Origin: Sporobolomyces roseus
Taxonomy: Eukaryota > Basidiomycota > Microbotryomycetes > Sporidiobolales > Sporidiobolaceae
Direction: 5' to 3'
NCBI GenBank assembly: GCA_016617785.1
Contig: JADILM010000009.1
Location: 930,001-994,000 of the forward strand
DNA: 64,000 nt
Of the stretch, positions 22,401-33,975 are shown piece by piece. The position numbers and the translations under genes are program-made. Position 1 is the stretch's first letter. Each line of letters begins with the position of its first letter. The notes under the pieces were generated by a model. It was not told the origin of the DNA. It did no database searches and saw nothing but the letters and a program-made list of their open reading frames with translations.

Positions 22401-25400
22401 TCCTCCTCCTCTTCCATAGCGTTCGAAGGTTCGGTGGTGCTGGAGGTTGAAGGAATAGGTTGAGCAGGGACTGAAGGAGTGGCAGAGCGGGTAGCATCGG
22501 GAGTAGGGCTGTTGGTCGAAGGAACTGCTAGACCGGCAGCGAGGGATCGAGCGAGGTTCATAACTTCGGCGACGTCGTCTGGGATATCGGAAGCGGGTTG
22601 ATCGACCTCCATCGAGGCAGCGGCGGAGGCAGATTCAGCTTCTTGTCGTCGCCTTTCCTCGGCTTCTTCTTCCTCTTGCTTCTTCTTGGCCTCTTCTTGA
22701 CGTTTCCTCTCCTCAGCTTCACGTTCCTCCTGTTCCTTCGCTTCCTGTTTCATCTGCTCAGCAGCTTCCTCCTCTCGCTTGCGACGACGTTCTTCTTCCT
22801 TCTTCTTCTCAGCTCGAGCAGGAGGGTGGAGAACATTGATGAGGTGATTGACTAGTCGTGCCACTCGTTCAGCCGTGAGAACAGAACCTATCATGTCGTA
22901 GAAAGGGGGGAGTTAGTCAACGGAACACTACAGAAGAGAGTGGATTCGAGCTCACCTTGGAGAACTCGACCTTCTTCTTGCCATCTTTGATTCGTTTGTA
23001 CAGGAAGGAAAGCTGAAGCAGCGTTGATTCGATCCGAGATTTGTCGAGCAGCGGAACGGGAACTTGATCCTCCAGCGCCTCCTGTCGCACCAGAACCTGA
23101 TCCGTGTCGATTCGAAAGAGACTCTCCCGGTGCCATAGGTTGAGCTCCGTTGCGAAGAGCTGGAGAAGGATCGATGACTACGGCCATACCTCCGTTGGGA
23201 CCGGGGGCAAGTTGAACTCGAAGTTGATCGGGACCGTTGAGATGAGAGAGTCCGTGAGAACCGAGAACGTCTTGAAGAGTGTTGAGACCGTTCGGACCAA
23301 GCATCGCTTCGATTGATCGTACCCATTCTTGATAAGCCGGAGAATCTCGAGATGTAGCTCCTCCACGAGATCTTCGAGAGTTGGCGGCAGCGGCGGTTTC
23401 AGGTGCAGGTGCTTCGACTAGGAGAGGATGAGCAGCGGCGTGAGAGGTCTGTCGTGGTCGATCAAACATTCCAGCATCGCTGAGAGCCATCATTTCCTCG
23501 TCTAACCAAGAATGCATGAGTCAGTATGAGAGAACAAGATTCAGGAGTGTAGATGACTCACTCATGATGCGATTGCGTCGATTACCACTTCCATCTCCTC
23601 CAGTGACGGGATCCCAACCGTAAGCTTGAGCAGTTGATTGAGCTCGAAGTTGTTCAGTCATTTCGGGATCGAATTCGAGTTCTCCAGTGATGGCGTCCTC
23701 TTCGTCAGTGAAGAACTCCTCTCCACTTTCAGCTCCTTCATCCATATCATCCTCGTCATCCATCGCTTGAATAGGAGCATCTCCGTCAAAGACCAATTCA
23801 TCTCCGTGTCCCATCCCATCCTCTCCTCCTCCCTCCTCATCCTCATCGATCCATCCATCGTCCTCTGCTCCTTCCAATCCATCTTCGAAAGCTTCGAGCA
23901 TTTCCTCCTCATCTCCGGTAGAATCGTCGTCGATGATGTGTTCTTCGTCGATATCGTCGGCATCGATGTGAGATCCATGTTCGTGTTCATCTTCCAACTC
24001 GTCCTCCATATCCTCCATGTCTTCATCGTCAAAGTGTTGCATATCTCCTTCCTGTTAGACGAGGCACAAAGAGTCAATTCAAGTGAACGAGATCGATTCG
24101 GGAAGAGAGACAAAGAGAAAAGCTTACTTCGTCTTCATCGTCAGACGCATCCGAGAGATCACTTCCGTCTAATCCTGCTTCGTCCATCTCCTCCATCAAT
24201 TCATCATCCTCATCGTAACCTTCTGAGTCCTCTCCAGTCATGTATTGATCGTCGTGCTGACCCGTCTCAAGTTCTCCTTCGTACATTCCGAGTGCAGAGT
24301 TGCGGTACAAATCGGGAGCTTCGTTCTGTTCCTCGTCACTGTCGACATCGACTCCATCTTCGTCGCCTTCACTCATCGAGGACAAGTCTTCATCGGAAGA
24401 TTCGTCAGAGAATCGATTTCTTGCAGGAGCGCTGTTCTTCGCTCGACCGACTTTGGTGACGATTCTCGTCAAGTTTTCGAGTGGTCGAAGGATGGCGTTG
24501 ATGAGAGTATTGACGTTGGGGAAGTTGAGGTCGACTTCGGCGAGAGCGTTTGTGAGGATCGTAGCAAAGTTCTTTTCGAGCATGAGTTTGGCGAGTTGCA
24601 TCGAAGTTTCGGAATGAACTTTGGTGACGTGAGGGAAAGGTCGAGCGGTGAGAAGTCGGTAACAGAGGTCGGAGAGAGCGCTGAGTCGAGCGTAACGGAC
24701 TTCGGTAGGTTCTGTAGATGCCATCGCTTCTCGATAAGCCTTTGCGACTGCGTCGAGGACAGCTTTGCGGACGACGGTGATTTCTTGAGCAGAGTCTTTG
24801 CTGTCGCTGGCAGATCCAATCGAGGCTGCTGTCGAGTCGTAGCAGAGTCCGACAATAACGAGTGACGCCCACCCCCAAAGAGAAGTTCGTCGTTTCGAGT
24901 CAAAGTCGGAAGCTGGAGTCAATCCGATCGAAGGGATGAGATCGTTGAGGAGGAAGTAGAGGAAGGAAGATCGAGATTTCGGGGCGATGACTTCTTTGTT
25001 CGATGCTGCTGCTGCCGTTACTCCTCGTCGAGTCGAGAAGGTGAGGAAGCTGGCTTTGGCTGGGTTGTACGCTGCAACGAGTTCCGAGATACACGCGAGG
25101 GTGAAAGCGGTTTGGTAGAAGTCTCCGAGGGGAACGTCTCCAGGAATATGAGCGTCTTTGTCGTTCTTGTCCTCCTCCTTCATAGCGTCTCCGTTCGAGG
25201 TGGCATCGTTGGTTGCAGCAGGTTGATCGGTCGTGCTCGAATCTCCCTTCTTCTCCTTCTCGTCGTCCTTCTTCTCCTCGGGTAAAGGGATCGGAGCGAG
25301 AGCACCTTTGCTCGATTCGAGAACTTGAGACATGAGGAAGTGAATGGTCGATTCGGTCGCGGCGGATGAAGGAGTCAACGATTTGGCTAAAGCAGCGACT

Positions 25401-28400
25401 TTTGCCGCTGTTGCGTCGTCCATCGTTGCGTCTCCAGCTGTGTTCGAATCTTCTCCCAAAGGTGACTTGATCGAAGAAACGGCATCGATGTCGTTGTGTT
25501 TCGAAGCTGAAGCAGGGTCCCGAAGGAGAGTGACATGGTAGTGGTGAGGTGCGTCGGCAGAAACGAGTTTGAGAGTCGATTTGGCTGCTTCGAGGAAAGT
25601 TTCGATGTTTCGGAATGCGACTGAACTCATTCCACGAAGGAAGCCAGTAATGTCGGCGACCTAGAGAGAAGGTGAGCAATGTGTGAGTTAACTGGTCACA
25701 CAGTAGAAGAGCGATGAAATAGGAAACTCACCTTTGATCGTCCATTACTGAACCAAGTTTCAATTTCTCGCTCCATCATCGGTTTGAGAATCGTAGGTTC
25801 TTCAATGACGTGTCGAAGGATCATGACAACGTAAGATCGACAGCCCTTCGTCTCTGGCGTCTCCTCTGCGAAAGCGCTGAACAGAATTCGAGGTCCATCT
25901 CGTTCGACAAAGTTTGAGGCGATACCGTGGTCGCGAGTGAGGACGAGGAGGAGTCGAAGAGTCGAAAGGAAGACTTCTCGGGTCGAGATCCCTTTTTCGA
26001 GTACGTCCATCGTGATGTCGAAGAAGGCTTTGCGTTCCTCCGTCCATGCTGGTCCTTGAGCGATGAGTTCGAAAGAAGGTAATTCGGCTCCTTCCTCGAG
26101 TATTTCGGTCGGCTTGGGAACGTTCTGAATCGAGAAGAGTGAATCGGCGATGAGCATCGTCGAGGCGAGCCAGAGAGGTCGAGCGCCCTTTGCGGGTTTC
26201 GCAGATTGATAAGCGTCTCGAAGGCGAAGGATGTAGGTCATGATGATCTCGCGAGAAGGTTCGATCGATTCTCGGTAGGCGGCATCTGTCGAGAGGAGTG
26301 CGAGTAGTCGAAGGCGAGTAGCGGCACCTTTCTCTCCTGGAACGTTCTGTTCTCCGTTGTACGAGGCGAGTTGATCGAGGAGAGGTTGAATCGAAGGAGT
26401 ACCTTTCTCGTCCGATGCGGTGAGGAGACTGAAGACGTTCTTGATATCGAAAACGAGATCTCCATAATCCTCGGCGAGAGTGAGGGCTCGATCGAGGAAT
26501 TGAGGTTTGAGTTGTTCTCGAGATTTCTTGAGTTCCTCCTTGATCTCATCGAGTGAAGGACCTTTCGGCTCGTCCTTCTTCGGTTCCTCGGTGCTAGGAG
26601 TTGCGGATGCATCACCCATTTCGACGTCTTGAGCAGGAGCTGGTGCATCTTGAGCAGGAGCTTCACCTTCGTTCGCAGGTTGAGCTGGTTCAGCGTTCGC
26701 ATCGGCAGCGGGTTGAAGAGGGTTGGCATCGGCTGGTTGAGGGGCTTCTCCTCCTCCTCCTCCTCCTTCGGGAACAGCTGCTTCTCCTTGAGCAGGTTGA
26801 GCGGGTTCTGCTGGAGCTTGAGCTTCTGCGATTCGAGCAGCTCCAACGATATCGGGATGTTGAAGGAGATACTCTGTAGCGAGACCGATATTGTTTCGGC
26901 AACGTCGAAGGGCAGTTTCGCAAGCACCTCGAGGGAAACCCATATCGATGAGTTGTGCGATACGAGCCTCGTCGGGAACGAGAGGTCCAGGGGGTTGAGC
27001 AGGTCCTCCTCCAGCACCGGGTCCACCAATCGCACCTCCTGGTCCTCCTGCGAAGATTCCTCCTCCAGGTCCTCCCAAAGCAGCTCCTAGAGCGTCTAAA
27101 GCACCTCCAAGTCCTCCTCCTAATCCGCCAGCTCCAAGGAGTTGACCGAGAGATCGTCCATCGCCTCCTCTTGCAGAAGGTTCGACCGAGACTTCTCCCT
27201 CAGCTTTAAGAATGTTGATGAGGGTCGATACGAGGCTTCGGACGACATTGACAGGACACTTGCGTAACCAAGGTTGCTCCCAGATTTGACGAACGATGGG
27301 GAAGATGGTGCTTCGAAGTCGAACGATCGTAGCGTGAGCGTCGAAGTATTCGGGATTCGATGGATCCTTCTCCCGGGTCATCATGAGAGCGGTTTGAGGA
27401 GCTTCGAGGATCGTCTTTTGCGAGGTGAGCTTGTTGAGGAGTTCGAGAGCGGTTTTGATTCCTCCGAAGACTGGGATGACTAAGGGAGACGCAGTGTTCT
27501 CGTCGGGAGAAGAAGCGAATGCTTCGGTAGCGACCTCTTGAAACTTGACGAATAGCTCGAGGTAAGCTTCGAGTCCTCCGCATTCGACGAAAGAGCGAAG
27601 GAGGCAAGTTTGAAGTCCAGTCATGTTTGCTCGTTCTGCTAAAATCGATCAGGCACAACGTCAGTCATTGTCGCTCGAAACACACGAGAGTCGATCACTC
27701 ACCATCGAAGAGAAGTTTCGTGACGAGGATGAAGCTTTGAGCCGAGTAAGCGAGGTTGATCGGTAGTTCAGCTGCATCTGGCCAAGCGAGACTATCGCGC
27801 ATGAACGAAGCAATGTTGTCTGCGACGTTCTTTGCGTACTTGCGATGCAGAGCTTCATTGCTACGTCGGTGAAGTAAGAGCTTGACGAGAGCTGGGAGAG
27901 AGTGAAGAAGGTGTTAAGTGTCGAGCGAGAAACAATAGAGATAAGTGGATGCGAAGCTCACTCGACAAGAAAGGCATAGTACCGTTCGTGAAAGCTTGAA
28001 CGAGATCTTGTACTAGCTTGATGTTCGGAGAATCGGGTGTTGCGGGTGTTGTGATAGCATCGACCGCTTTCTTCTCTGCTTCCTTCTCGATTTGGCGTTC
28101 ACTCGGTTGAGCTGCTTCCGAATTTGAAGCCTCAGCAGCAACGGCTGCAGCTTCTTCAGTCGATGCCTTGCTAGCTTCACCGGTCCAGAATGAAGTTGGT
28201 CGAATCGTGACGTTCTCCCAGGTGCAAGCTCGGTAAACCTTTCCGACTTGTTCGAGAACGGTCGCTCCGGTGCCGTTGAAGGTTTGAAGGACCGCGGTGG
28301 CGACTTTGCCGTTCGAGTAGGTGAGATTGAGGACGACATCGGAAAGCAGGGTGACATGCGAGAGAAGAATCGACAACTTGCGGAACTTTTCTGCTTTCTC

Positions 28401-31400
28401 AGCGAGATCTTCGGCAGCTACAAGTCTCAAAAGCGAGTCAGCGATATAGGAGCGAATCGAGAAAATGTAAGAATCGGCTTACAAGGATTGACCATACCGC
28501 TCAAAGTTGATTCCTTGAAACCTTCTTCCCGATCCCAGAACCACTTGGTCTCTTCCAACCATACGGAAGTTCTCTTGAGGATAGCGGAGATCGCATCGGA
28601 TGCCTTGACTTCGGTAGCGATTCTGAAGAGAGCGACAATCGATCCGTATCCACCGTTTCTTTGCATGAGAGCGGGAGAACAAGGTAGGTCGAGAAGGTCG
28701 AGGAGGATAGTGAAAGCCTTCTCTTGAGCGAAGTAATCTTGACAGTGACCAAGATTCTGGAAGAGTCCTTCGAGGAACTGCGAGAAATTCAGAAAGATCA
28801 TCAGTATCGATCGATAGACAGAGCTGTTGGACCTCGAAACTCACTCGTCCGAATACATCGATAGCCATCGTTACTTCGTTCTCCTTCTCTCCGTCTTCTT
28901 CTGCCTTCTTCTTCTCAGCTTTCCTATCCTTCGCAGATTGAGTCTCCTCAGCCGAGTTCTCCTCGATAGCCATAGCATCATCTCCCTTCTTCGCAGGCAG
29001 TAATCCATAACCTGCTTCTCCCTCCGGTTGAGCGAATCCTTGTCCTCGTTTCTTGAGTTCATCAAAGATTCGCATGATGTTCGACATGACTCCCTCCCGA
29101 AGACTCGATTGATGTCGGACGAGTTCGTCGACGTTTCCACCGAGTACAACGGCGCTGTCTCGATCTCGGAGGAGGTCGATGTGAGGTGGAGAGAGATAGA
29201 TATCGAAGTAGGCGGTGATGAGGTTTCGAGATTTGAGTTGATCGATTCCGACTTGGTTGAGACAGAAAGCTTCGATGGCATGGGGGATAGCGGTGAGAAC
29301 GTCGATGGATGCAGGGATCTGTCCCTCGAGCGAATCGTAGAAAGCGTCGGGGATCTTGGCTTCTTGGAGAGTAGCGAGATGAGTGGGCTCGTTGTGGACG
29401 AAAGAAGCGGCGATTCCGGTAGCTATATTCTCGCAGGAATATCGTCAGCTCGCCGATCGCATGAACAGAGAGCTGGGACGCGTACCTAGAGAAAAGATCT
29501 GAGGGCCAAAGACCTTTCTGTTCTCCATGACTTTCTTGACACTACCGAGCAAACTCGTATCGATCAAATTCCGTAAACCTTCTGTCGTTCCGGCGCTTGT
29601 CATGAGACGGTTCGTAGCGCGGAGGAGGTTCTTCAAGAGAGTGCCACGACTAAAAGTGAGAAATCCGGTAGGTTCTTCCTTGACTGATGCTTCGGCAGAT
29701 TTCGCTTGATCACCGAAATCTTCGATACCAGATTCAATCTCGAACTGTAGACTTATTGAGAGTCAGCATTTGGGACGCTCGAGACACATTGAAGAAGCTC
29801 ACCTTGATACGATCGACAAAGACTGTTAATCCTCCGACAGCGATGTAAGCGGTGAAAGCTTGAGAGTAACCGTAAAGGAATCCATCGAGTAGCGAGATAG
29901 CTTTCGTTGCGGGCTGTAAGGAATGACTGAAGGGTCAGCGATGACGGATGATAACAAGAAGGAAAGAACGCACGAGGAATAGATCTCGTCGATGGTTCTT
30001 GACGAATTCGAGTAAAGTTCCGACAATTCCAGCTCCAATGACCATGAGACCGATATTCTGATGCATGTTGATGTATGTGAGAAGGTTGAAGAGCGCGTCG
30101 ACGAGTTCGGGAGTGGTTTTCGCTGAATAAAGCATAGAAAAGTCAATTACGAGCAACTCTGAAAGCAAAGGAGAGCGGAGACTCACAATCCGGTTTCTCG
30201 AGATCCGTAGCAGTTCTTCGAATGAGTTGCATCAATACTCCGTGACTGACACTCGCATTGAGAGCGCTCGCGACCTCCGAAGTCTTTCCCTTGTACCTCG
30301 CGAACGCTTCGAGAGCGTACAAAGCGGCCGCTTGTACTTCCGAAGGTACTCCAGTCTGATCCGGATGGAGGAGTTCGGCGAGTTGTGTGATGAGTTCTGG
30401 TTCGTAGAGGAAGACTTTGGTTTGAGCGACGTTCTCCTTTTGAGCGTGAGCGAAGACGGCCAATGCGAGAAGTCGAACCACGAGGAGGGCTTGACGTTCG
30501 TGGACATTCGATGATGAGAGTGCTTTGCCGATTCGGATCTTCTGTAACAAGTCGAGACGATCTGATTCGGGGACTTGATGGGTTTCGATCAAATCGAGAA
30601 GAATGTCGACGGTACTCTGGTCGGAAGTCTTGAGATTCGGGAGGTGAATGTTGGTGAGTCCCTCTGCATGCTTCGAAGATGAAGGGACGGCAGGAGGTGG
30701 AACGGCAGGAGTAGCGGGAGTGGCAGGAGTTTGAAGTTGAGGAGCGAAAGAAGCGGTTCGTCGAGGAGGAGCGGGAGTCGAGAGGGCAGCTGAAGTCGAT
30801 GCTGTCGGTTGTTCAGTGACTTGCTGTTGTTCAACTTCCATCTCTATTTCCTTTCCTTTCTCCTTCTTGTCCTTGTCCCCTTCACCAGCGTTTCCCTCTC
30901 CAGCTACGCCCTTTCGATAAAACTGCCATTCCGGTTCCTGTAATTCCAACGGTACCTCCAACTCCTTGTCCTGCGCTAGATCCACAGTGTCGATTCCATA
31001 TTCTCGAGTTCCCCAAGGTTGAGCTAGACTGAGTAGTCGTTTGTCGGAGAAAGGAATCGAAGAGAGGGAAGAATTGATCGCAGAGTATTGCTGAGCGGGA
31101 CGTAGGGCGAGTCGAAGGGTTGCGAGGAGAACTTCGACGTCGATAGAGTTGAGGAGATCGTTGATACGCTGTTGCACGAAACAAGGTCAGCTCTCGAGAG
31201 GTTAAGAGGAACGAATGGAGTTTGTGGCGGCTTACATCGAATCCATTGAAGATTTTACGGTTCGTAGAGTTCTCCAACAATAGTTTTTGAAATCCCAGGA
31301 CACTCAAGAGGAGTTCTTTCGTGCGAGGAGTGAAGTTGTTGGTCTGACAATGTTGCATGTCGGAGAGATCATAATCTCGAATAATCTGCTCGAGGATCTC

Positions 31401-31586
31401 GTCGAATCGATTGAGAGGGTAGATCCAATGTTGTAGATCCGTACGAGGCCAAGTCCAACCTGCTTTAACGACTGGATCGAGCAAACTCGGGAGTTCATCT
31501 TGAGCGACTCGTTGAATTCGGTCAATCATGTTTGCGATTCCCGCATTCGCTGATCCACCTCGCTTGGGTGCGCGTTTGAGCCGCAT
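18500..31586 (-). CDS. TOM1: HUWE1/TOM1-type HECT E3 ubiquitin ligase
   Basis: A giant HECT ligase that ubiquitinates excess ribosomal proteins, histones and other substrates, in nucleus and cytosol. About 22 exons give roughly 3,900 residues. Seen in order: N-terminal armadillo-like DUF908/DUF913 regions ([38 protein letters not shown]); a UBA domain near residue 1,340 ([19 protein letters not shown], about 26.85-26.98 kb); a region with [20 protein letters not shown]; a long acidic tract (23.5-24.4 kb); UBM-type ubiquitin-binding motifs [14 protein letters not shown] and [14 protein letters not shown] (22.1-22.3 kb); a charged coiled-coil-like stretch (22.6-22.85 kb); and the C-terminal HECT domain. 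The catalytic cysteine lies in [16 protein letters not shown] near 18.62 kb. The last residues are GFAFA. The frame is intact throughout. The 3' end is duplicated in inverted orientation beyond the 5' end of the gene. Confidence 0.95.
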
Positions 31587-32222
31587 CTCGGCTGATGAGA
31601 GAGGTCTTGAAGTGGTAGAGAGGTGTTGTTTAGCTGTTGAGTAAGCCTGATGAAGGGGAGGGAGAGAGGGTGGAGAAGAGAGGGAAGGGAGTTGGAGCTA
31701 GTACTGAGTCGTCTAGCTGTAAGTGAGTGTTGTGTAGATAGGTGGGCAGCTGGTCAAGCTTCGATTGAGACCAGGCCGGAGTTGTTGAATGGGAGGAAAG
31801 AGAGAGGAAGATCGTTGCGTTCAACGTTAACTCAACTCCCTCTGCAACGAACTCTGTACTCGACTTGCTCGGATTGCACTGGAACATAGCGCTGACTAGT
31901 CCTCCCTCTCAGGCGATACGCTTCCAACGACTCTCGCTCGTTCCGTCGTCGTCGTTTCATCCTATGACACTCGATTTCTTCGATTCCCTTCTTTCGCCTT
32001 CACCTCCCTCTAACAACATCGTAGGCGAAGAATAAGAGGTCGGCAGGCTTGGAGACGAAGCTAAGATCGGGGCTAGAGGGCTGCACGTTTGTATTGCTGC
32101 TGCTTCTGCCTCAGAACCTCCCTCGAAGCGAGTACTCGACTCTTGATCCGCTCTCGACGAGGCCTCACTCCGGTTTATTGCTCACTTGTACTCCTCCGAC
32201 ACAGAGAAGCACGTTCCTGATA
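31587..32222. other. TOM1 upstream region
   Basis: About 640 bases between the TOM1 start and the first base of the inverted HECT copy. It should hold the TOM1 promoter and leader. Open frames at 31630-31889 on both strands show no motif. Confidence 0.5.
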
Positions 32223-33160
32223 AACGAGACGAGCGTGGAGTGGTCGAAACGATCGATTTGCTCCCGAATGGTCGCAACATTGTCGTTACGAATGAGAACA
32301 AGGGAGAGTACGTTCGATTGATCGCAGACCAAAAGTTGTCGATCGAAATCAAGGAACAAATGGATGTAAGTCGATCAAACACTCTCTCCACATCATGAGG
32401 AGTGAATACTGATGGATCGTGAGAACGCAGGCTCTACTCAAGGGACTTTACGAGATTGTTCCGAAAGACTTGATGCAGATCTTCACAGAACGAGAACTCG
32501 AGTTATTGATCTCTGGTCTACCCGAGATTGATGCCGATGAGTGGCGAGCGAATACCGGTAAGCTATACTTTGACCTTTTCCTCATTCGAAGATTTGAACA
32601 GAAATTGACTCTTCTCACTCGTTCCCTTCGTCTCTAGACCTGGTGGGATATACTGCAACAGATCCTATAGTCGGCTACTTCTGGCGTGCTGTGAGATCGC
32701 TCTCGCATGAAGACGAGCCAAGGTGAGTCTCCAGCTCAATCCTTTGAGTGCGAAATCTCGCAGCTACTCACACTCTGCCACTTCTCCTAGCTTCTGCAAT
32801 TCGTCTCTGGTTCATCTCGTGTACCTCTAGAAGGTTTCGGTGCTCTCCAAGGAATGTCGTAAGTCACAAATTTCCACTCCTTTCGCACTTTTTCGAAAAA
32901 CGATTGCTGACTCGCTCTCGCCTCTTCTCTCTTCCTCTTTCGCTCTCTCTATTTTTTTTTTGTTCACGATGACAAAGAGGAGTCACGAGGTTTAACATCC
33001 ACAAATCCAAGCCAGACGCAGGATTACCGACCGCACACACTTGTTTCAATCAACTCGATATTCCATCTGGGTTCACATCTTACGAAGACTTCCGCAAGAA
33101 GTTACTCATCGCCATCACTGAAGGTGCTACTGGGTTCGCTTTCGCATAGATTGAGGATGC
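32223..33160 (+). pseudogene. Truncated, frameshifted copy of the TOM1 HECT C-terminus
   Basis: Five exon-like blocks match the last TOM1 exons: about 32223-32365, 32431-32557, 32638-32722, 32791-32858 and a last block from about 32980 to the TAG near 33150. Every GT and AG splice site is kept. The block includes the catalytic-cysteine segment ([13 protein letters not shown] equivalent) and the terminal GFAFA. It lacks the HECT N-lobe and everything upstream, and I see no in-frame ATG at its start. Relative to TOM1, one A is missing in the codon run after CTCTCGCATGAAG near 32711, which shifts the frame before the donor at 32723. Exons differ from TOM1 at only a few percent of positions, mostly silent, while introns and spacer differ far more. 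It is most likely a pseudogene, although transcription and recent gene conversion remain possible. Confidence 0.85.
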
Positions 33161-33975
33161 TCTTCTGTACATAACACTATTCTTGATAAAAAGGTTACTC
33201 TCCCTCCCTCTCTCTTCCTACTTTGACTGATTGCATTGCTAGTTTCTCTTTCCTGTCTCTCTCTTTCTACATAGCTGCTGCAAATGATATACCCCTCACT
33301 GCCGTTTCTCACAAATGGACTCATTTGCGACGAAGAGACGAGCAAGAGAGCTCCCTGCGAAGTTGCGATCGAGCTCCCTCTTCCTCATCCACCGCTCCAT
33401 CCGCTCGACTTGGTCTGCAGCTTCACGTCTCATCATGACTGGACGCCTCGGCACGGATCAAGCCCCGGAGGAGAGTGAATTCAAACAAGACCGCTTTGCA
33501 ACTTGCGACGTCTGGTACCGTGTCGAGTCTAGCACGCCGATGCTCTCGACGAATCCCCTCTGAACCAAGATTACTCGCCGCCACTCCTCACACCTGAACT
33601 GAACCTGTCAAGGCTTGTACCGATTATCTTGTAGAGTGAGAAGCGTCCATTCGAAAGTTTGTCGACTTGACGATCGTGTTTGAGTCGATTGCTTCTTTGT
33701 CGGCGATGCTGATTGATCGCCTCCACAAGACATCGAAGGATGGGTCCCATGCGGCTCGCCTCTCGCAGGTTCCGAGGCTAGTTGAGCGTTTCGCAGAGTT
33801 GCGAAGATTTCAAAGCGTTTTGTTCTCGCTTTCTCTCGAGTTGTTGCCAATGACGCACTTGCCCTTCGATTCAAACTCGAGGGAAAGAACGTCAACGACG
33901 ATCAGAGGCATCTGCGAGCCGGAAATTTGTCTTATTGCGATAAATTACCGTTCAATACCCTTGACTGTAAGCGAC
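33161..33975. other. Copied TOM1-CUL4 spacer and 3' flank of F-box-like gene
   Basis: Up to about 33837 this is the diverged copy of the spacer and CUL4 promoter, including the dyad at 33790-33805. The remaining 138 bases are unique. No CUL4 exon follows. Frames at 33223-33563 and 33667-34083 are shadows in this non-coding copy. Confidence 0.6.
33790..33805. promoter_or_regulatory. Dyad in the copied CUL4 promoter
   Basis: TTCGCA-GAGT-TGCGAA, identical to the dyad at 17833-17848 on the opposite strand and embedded in the best conserved part of the copied promoter. It now points toward the 3' end of the F-box-like gene on the minus strand. Confidence 0.45.

Larger units (their letters stand above)
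32223..33837 (+). repeat. Inverted duplication, arm B
   Basis: This is the inverted counterpart of 17800-19436. Homology begins near AACGAGACGA inside the HECT coding sequence and ends at about CGCTTTCTCTC, just short of where the CUL4 coding start would lie. Beyond each end the sequence is unrelated to the other arm. Confidence 0.9.

Noticed and set aside
22598..22855. Hydrophobic 85-codon plus frame that looks like a membrane protein
   Set aside because: Antisense to the Lys/Glu-rich coiled-coil region of TOM1, which gives Phe/Leu runs on the other strand.
23638..24459. 273-codon plus frame across TOM1
   Set aside because: Antisense to the acidic tract of TOM1; the repeated GAT/GAA codons leave the opposite strand open.
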